Below are positions 59,840 through 64,000 of a stretch of DNA of 64,000 nt, piece by piece. The notes beneath the pieces are model-generated. The model searched no databases. It worked only from the letters and a program-made list of their open reading frames with translations, and was not told the origin of the DNA. The position numbers were made by a program, and so were the translations under genes. The DNA comes from Cladorhizidae sp. MBARI D1340-BT2 (taxonomy: Eukaryota; Porifera; Demospongiae; Poecilosclerida; Cladorhizidae). Within the stretch, counting starts at the first letter, position 1, and every line of letters starts with the position of its first letter. The DNA lies in the NCBI GenBank assembly GCA_028752905.1, contig JAQNBH010000012.1, positions 27,661,816-27,725,815 of the forward strand. The letters run 5' to 3'.

Positions 59840-60231
59840 CGTTACTTTCGTTACTTTTCAGCTTGTCAAACCTGTCACTCTGGCATGCATCAACTTATCA
59901 ACCCAAACTAAGTTTGTTTATCAAAGACATAGTTAGTTCTTGTTGCACGCCAGGTTTTATTGAAATTTTTTAAACGGTCTAGCAGCTAGACATTAAAAAG
60001 TGCCCGTTACTTTCGTTACGAATTTTGGACATGAAAAATTGTCGTCAAAGTTCGTTTGTGAATCATAGAAAAAAGGCTCCTTCAATTTTTTTGATTTTCA
60101 ATTATGTCTTACAGAATGTAGTTGACCATCAATTCCCCTGGTTTAGTTGTTACATGTTCAACCATAATGGGTGGACAGCATCCATTATACAAAAAAGTGA
60201 CTGTTACTTTCGTTACGTTACTTTCGTTACG
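59840..60231 (+). repeat. Subterminal repeats, left end of transposon 1
   Basis: CGTTACTTTCGTTAC at 59840-59854 and 60005-60019, and a doubled form at 60203-60230 (GTTACTTTCGTTAC overlapping a second copy). All in the same orientation. Likely transposase-binding sites, by analogy with other transposons. Confidence 0.85.
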
Positions 60232-60529
60232 TTTCTTTTGATGTAAGTATTGATGGGACAGTGTTGCACTTTTATACATAATTATTGGATTCAAACACCA
60301 TGAATTACTTAAAAGTTTATATTTACATAAAGATAATGTACAAAACATCACTGTGTGGGAGAGGTATGGGGGGAGGGGGTGCAGCACGATGGACTGCAAA
60401 GGTTGCAAGAATGAGAGGTTGTGCTAGCATGAATGGGTGAGACAAAGGTGGTTGCAAGGTGCATGAGGTGGCAGAGGGTGGGGGTGGGAGGGCGTGGTAC
60501 AATATTGATCTGAAAGTTTGGTCACAAAT

Positions 60530-62186
60530 TTAGTTAGTTATGTTCCACTCCTCAAGATATTTAACCATCTCCTTTTCATCACTGTCTCTGAGAGTAACAA
60601 ACCGGCTATAGTTGCTGATAGGAGCTGGTGGGCTAAGTCTGCAGAGAATGTCCTCTCTGGGTACTGGAAGTCGGTCATATTTGGTAGGCCAGTTCCACCT
60701 ATTCAGCCCGCAACTCTTCATAAATGTGATGACGTGAGTAGGGGAGCTTTGTACCACCTCGCCAATCCATGCCTTCCTATCGTACACTGCTGCCAAGAAC
60801 TCTCCAGCTTTGAATTCAGATACTATAAAATGTTCACCAACGTCCCCCTCCATCTCCACGTCTTGCTTCTTCTGTTGCTGGTTTGGGACAGAAAACTCCC
60901 GTGTCAGCTGAGTGTACGACCATCCCGTCAATATTGTGCAGGCAATGATAGCCACGTATTCCAGTTACTGCTGGAGATGGATCCCAGAAAGCTTGCGTGA
61001 AGCCCATGTTATAATTTGACTTGTTGATATCTGCTTCATTCATCACTGTAACCTCCACCGTCATCATATTAGATGCAGCTGCAGCGAATGATGAAGCATC
61101 CATAACAAGCACCTGCAATGCCTTCACCCTGTTGTGGGCATGCCGCTTTACACTGCCACCAGTCCCGTCAACTGGGCCTTTGCCATGCGAAGTTGCAAAG
61201 AAGTTACAGGTGATGCTGAGGCCATTTGCCTCCTCAAGCTTCTGCAAGGCATTTACAATAGATCGGCTCTTGAACTGAGCTGATGTACCGTCGGACCAGA
61301 TTGACAATTTAGTTACATCATCTGGTAGTCGGCTAAGGAGATTGTTCATATATGGGAGGATGGACCACTTTGAGTGATCAGTAGAATCTGAACAGATGAC
61401 ACCACTGTGGTGTTCTCCCCCGTACCACAATGAGTAGGTGAGTAGAGAGACAGGGCTGTGGCCCCAATGTGCTGACTATATCCCATCTTGTTGGATGCAC
61501 TCAAAATTCTCCGAAAAGTCAACTTGAAGTAGTGCATGCAATTTGTTGAAGTCAGGAGAAGTTGCTTCTGCATCTGCATGCTCTATGTTGTACCTCTCGG
61601 CTTGAGCTCGCTTTACAAGGCTGTGGATCAGGAACTGGGAAGAAGTTTGAGAATGTGCTGTTTGAGGTCCTCTGTTATCCCCTCATGTTTGGACTTTGTG
61701 CAACCTTTCATTGCCGTCTTTTCCCCATGACAACCAGCCCACAGCTTTCTCAACCATCACCACTGAATCATGTTGCTCCAGGAAGAGCAGGCCGTTCTGA
61801 CACTCCTTGCCAACACTCTGTCTTAGGGTTCTTGCACACCCAGCTGTCTGGGGTTTTAGAACTATACTTCTCCAATGCTGGCTCCAACTTGTGGAGTGCA
61901 TCAAGTGCAAGTATGATGTCCTCGTGGTACTGGGCAAATCACAGCCATTCTGTGGAGTCAGACTTGAATATAGGACATGAGGTGGGCGTAGACTTTTGAA
62001 CTTTGTAAGTCCGATCTGAATATCGGGGTACTGTGCCAAAAAGAGGCCACGAGTCTCTTTCAGCGTACACACTAAATGGCGTTATTGTTTCTTTTCGCCA
62101 CCATGAGTAGTTGCTCGGGGGTCTTTGCGACCTGTTTGCAATGTTAATGGCCTGATCTCCCTTAACAGTTGTGCCAGATCCCCCAT
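60530..62186 (-). pseudogene. Candidate DDE/D transposase of transposon 1 (broken)
   Basis: From an ATG at 62186 down. Recognisable blocks: RHLVCTLKETRGLFL, LTKFKSLRPPHVLYSSLTP, QYHEDIILALDALHKLEP, QVDFSENFECIQQDGI (first Asp), SIWSDGTSAQFKS (second), NFFATSHGKGPVDGTGGSVK (third, with a His-Gly-Lys-Gly), and a C-terminal module NRWNWPTKYDRLPVPREDIL. Lesions: TAA at 62082-62084, a frameshift near 61930, a TAG at 61476-61478 and a frameshift near 60930. Blocks of this type occur in unnamed animal proteins as far as I recall; the three conserved acidic positions and the element context suggest a transposase, which is inference. Confidence 0.65.
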
Positions 62187-62193
62187 CTTCATA

Positions 62194-62424
62194 TGTTACT
62201 TTCGTTACAAGCTTACATACCTTCGACTACTTTTAAGTTATTTTGGTTACGTTACTTTCGTTACAAACTTTTGAACTGAAATAAGCAAAAATTTGGTCCT
62301 GCGATCTTTACCAAAAATGTTGGTGTAGCTCAGGAATGGAAGATTATATCTAACTTTTATGAAGTTAGGTTTAGAACTCCATGAGCAAAGGGAACTTCTT
62401 GAAGTTGAGCGTTACTTTCGTTAC
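62194..62424 (+). repeat. Subterminal repeats, right end of transposon 1
   Basis: GTTACTTTCGTTAC at 62195-62208, CGTTACTTTCGTTAC at 62250-62264 and 62410-62424, same orientation as at the left end. Confidence 0.85.
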
Positions 62425-62781
62425 ATCAAAACATTGGGTTTGAAATCAACGTGCAATACTCGGGTAGATAGTTCGGAGCCAAAAATTGTTCTAGATATTG
62501 GTAGACCTTTAAAATTCCCACACAAAAAGTAACACATAAATGTAATATCTTTATGGTATCATATATTACAGCATGGTAAACTTTCATTTTTCCCCCTCGA
62601 AATTACAGTTAAATTTTAACTCAACTTTCAAACACTGCTGTACTGTGTGTATGTTAGATATCAACATAAAACCAACTTTATTAAAGGTCCCAAGGAGTGT
62701 ATTTTCAGGTTCATCAATATTTTGGGCCCTACGACAAAAATTTTTTTAAGCTTTCCACGTCATGATTTTGTGACCTGGCCC

Positions 62782-63154
62782 ACATGCAGTCTTCATATAT
62801 TCCTAGTTGTCTAGGTATATATACATGCAGTCTTCATATATTCCTAGTTGTCTAGGTACATATACATGTAGTCTTCATATATTCCTAGTTGTCTAGGAGT
62901 ATATACATGTAGTCTTCATATATTCCTAGTTGTCTAGGTATATATACATGCAGTCTTCATATATTCCTAGTTGTCTAGGTATATATACATGCAGTCTTCA
63001 TATATTCCTAGTTGTCTAGGTATATATACATGCAGTCTTCATATATTCCTAGTTGTCTAGGTATATATACATGTAGTCTTCATATATTCCTAGTTGTCTA
63101 GGTATATATACATGCAGTCTTCATATATTCCTAGTTGTCTAGGTATATATACAT
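62782..63154. repeat. 41-bp minisatellite, right block
   Basis: Nine more units between the two transposons, ending TATATACAT exactly where the next GGGCC begins. Confidence 0.96.
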
Positions 63155-64000
63155 GGGCCTGATCATGCGGTAACGGAGTTACAACTCCACTTAATAAATG
63201 AGCATAGCTCCACAAAATAAGAGGAAATGCCAAGAGTTTTATATGTATTTGTAGGTCTTGATAAGTACTTTTATCACAATATACACAAAAATTAAAATAA
63301 TCAACGATATCACAATTATTAGCAAAAGTTTGACTGGTAACGGAGTTACTGAAAATTAACGTCTGTTTTTGGCGCTATACGCAAACTCCCACCATATGCT
63401 GTTCCTTATTGAAATTTTTTTAAAATTAGGAACCATTTTATTCTACATTTATCTAAGCATTACAGAACCAAATATGCTGACTATTAGTGCATTTTCCATT
63501 ATCAGAAAAATATTTAACTTGACTGATGTTCGGTAACGGAGTTACATGGTAACGGAGTTACAGAATGTTCACACCCACATGTCTCAAGAAATCCACCTTG
63601 CCTAGCTGTCTAAATGCATACTATGTATTAACTATGATTTAAATTGTTAATAGGATATTAATTATCCCTAGAAACAAGGTTATTGTTGCCCTGTCCCATT
63701 TACAAATGCAGAACAAGGATAAGAATTCAAAAGATGGGGAAAATCATTATATATGTACTACATCATTATTGTTATTTTCTAGACTTTGTCTGTTACAGTC
63801 TCATGTAGTTGAGCCTATGCCTCTTTATTTACTTGGTGGTAAATGTGGACATGATTTGATGCTGAGCATCTGTGAACTCAAATGTATATATCTAAGGCGA
63901 GAACCAGCCATGTTCACATGTGGCTCCGGGCAAAGGAAAAGAACCTTCTTCATTGGCTCCTGGCTAGCATCCTCACACTCTGGGTCCCTGTAGACACCAG
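63155..64000. mobile_element. GGGCC-type DNA transposon 2 (left end, runs off window)
   Basis: Begins GGGCCTGATCATGCGG after TATATACAT, the same position in the 41-bp unit as transposon 1, with a related terminus (GGGCC-G-TCA). Carries four copies of GGTAACGGAGTTAC at 63169-63182, 63336-63349, 63532-63545 and 63548-63561, a motif different from that of transposon 1. The right end is beyond the window. Confidence 0.7.
63825..64000 (-). CDS. Partial ORF at window edge, possibly of transposon 2
   Basis: Minus-strand frame open to the window end, stop TAA at 63825-63827. Contains DPECEDASQEPMKKVLFLCP and EPHVNMAGSRLRYIHL. Not recognised and not obviously like the gene of transposon 1. Its place inside the element, after the subterminal repeats, is the reason for the call. 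Confidence 0.3.
   Translation of the reverse strand, partial: GVYRDPECEDASQEPMKKVLFLCPEPHVNMAGSRLRYIHLSSQMLSIKSCPHLPPSK

Larger units (their letters stand above)
59828..62781 (-). mobile_element. GGGCC-type DNA transposon 1 (2954 bp)
   Basis: Termini GGGCCAGGTCA (59828-59838) and TGACCTGGCCC (62771-62781) form an 11-bp perfect inverted repeat. Flanks ACAT (59824-59827 and 62782-62785) are a 4-bp target duplication; removing the element plus one ACAT restores a normal 41-bp unit. Six or seven direct copies of CGTTACTTTCGTTAC lie in the two flanks of the gene only. The gene on the minus strand is broken. I do not recognise the superfamily. Confidence 0.85.

Noticed and set aside
59464..63154. 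Whole 59.4-63.2 kb block as one large repeat element
   Set aside because: The 41-bp array is clearly continuous when the 2954-bp TIR-bounded insert and one ACAT are removed.

Overview
This is a stretch of an animal (metazoan, invertebrate-type) nuclear genome. It has spliced exons with GT-AG introns, an animal lipid-kinase gene, several families of LTR retrotransposons, DNA-transposon remnants and many minisatellites. I see no rRNA or tRNA gene, no CRISPR array and no bacterial-style gene cluster. The phylum cannot be fixed from the sequence; a sponge or another early-branching invertebrate is plausible but is only a guess.

Layout. 0-7.5 kb: a decayed Ty3/gypsy element (plus strand, about 0.92-5.13 kb) sits against a truncated Ty1/copia remnant (minus strand, 5.13-6.35 kb), followed by a small gag/protease scrap. 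7.9-15 kb: two heavily decayed plus-strand LTR elements in which integrase lies before reverse transcriptase. 15-24.3 kb: unrecognised ORFs, a pair of diverged ~0.9-kb repeats (16.5 and 20.5 kb), a decayed hAT-like transposase on the minus strand (17.9-19.6 kb) and a MITE-like inverted-repeat element (23.8-24.2 kb). 24.7-31.5 kb: three more Ty3/gypsy remnants.

28.3-58.1 kb: one minus-strand gene dominates, a PIKfyve/Fab1-type phosphatidylinositol-3-phosphate 5-kinase. Twelve exons can be placed, and the whole C-terminal kinase domain is visible. The introns are swollen by minisatellites of many different unit lengths (27, 25, 43, 16, 23, 24, 63, ~64, 26, 4 and 68 bp), by an intact 5.28-kb LTR retrotransposon with identical LTRs (38.35-43.63 kb, minus), by a small MITE, and by an unrecognised two-exon plus-strand ORF (43.9-44.8 kb). 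The gene's N-terminal exons (FYVE, DEP, chaperonin-like) would lie right of the window. The Cys-rich middle of the protein is not visible where it should be.

59.4-64 kb: a 41-bp minisatellite is interrupted twice, at the same point of its unit, by two related DNA transposons. Each starts GGGCC and carries its own set of repeated subterminal motifs (CGTTACTTTCGTTAC in one, GGTAACGGAGTTAC in the other). The first is complete at both ends and carries a broken gene for a candidate DDE/D-type transposase that I cannot name.

The two most interesting systems are (1) the intact LTR element with a single gag-pol ORF ordered GAG-PR-IN-RT-RNaseH, an order known from the Gmr1-like branch of Ty3/gypsy, accompanied by two decayed relatives, and (2) the GGGCC transposon pair in the 41-bp array.
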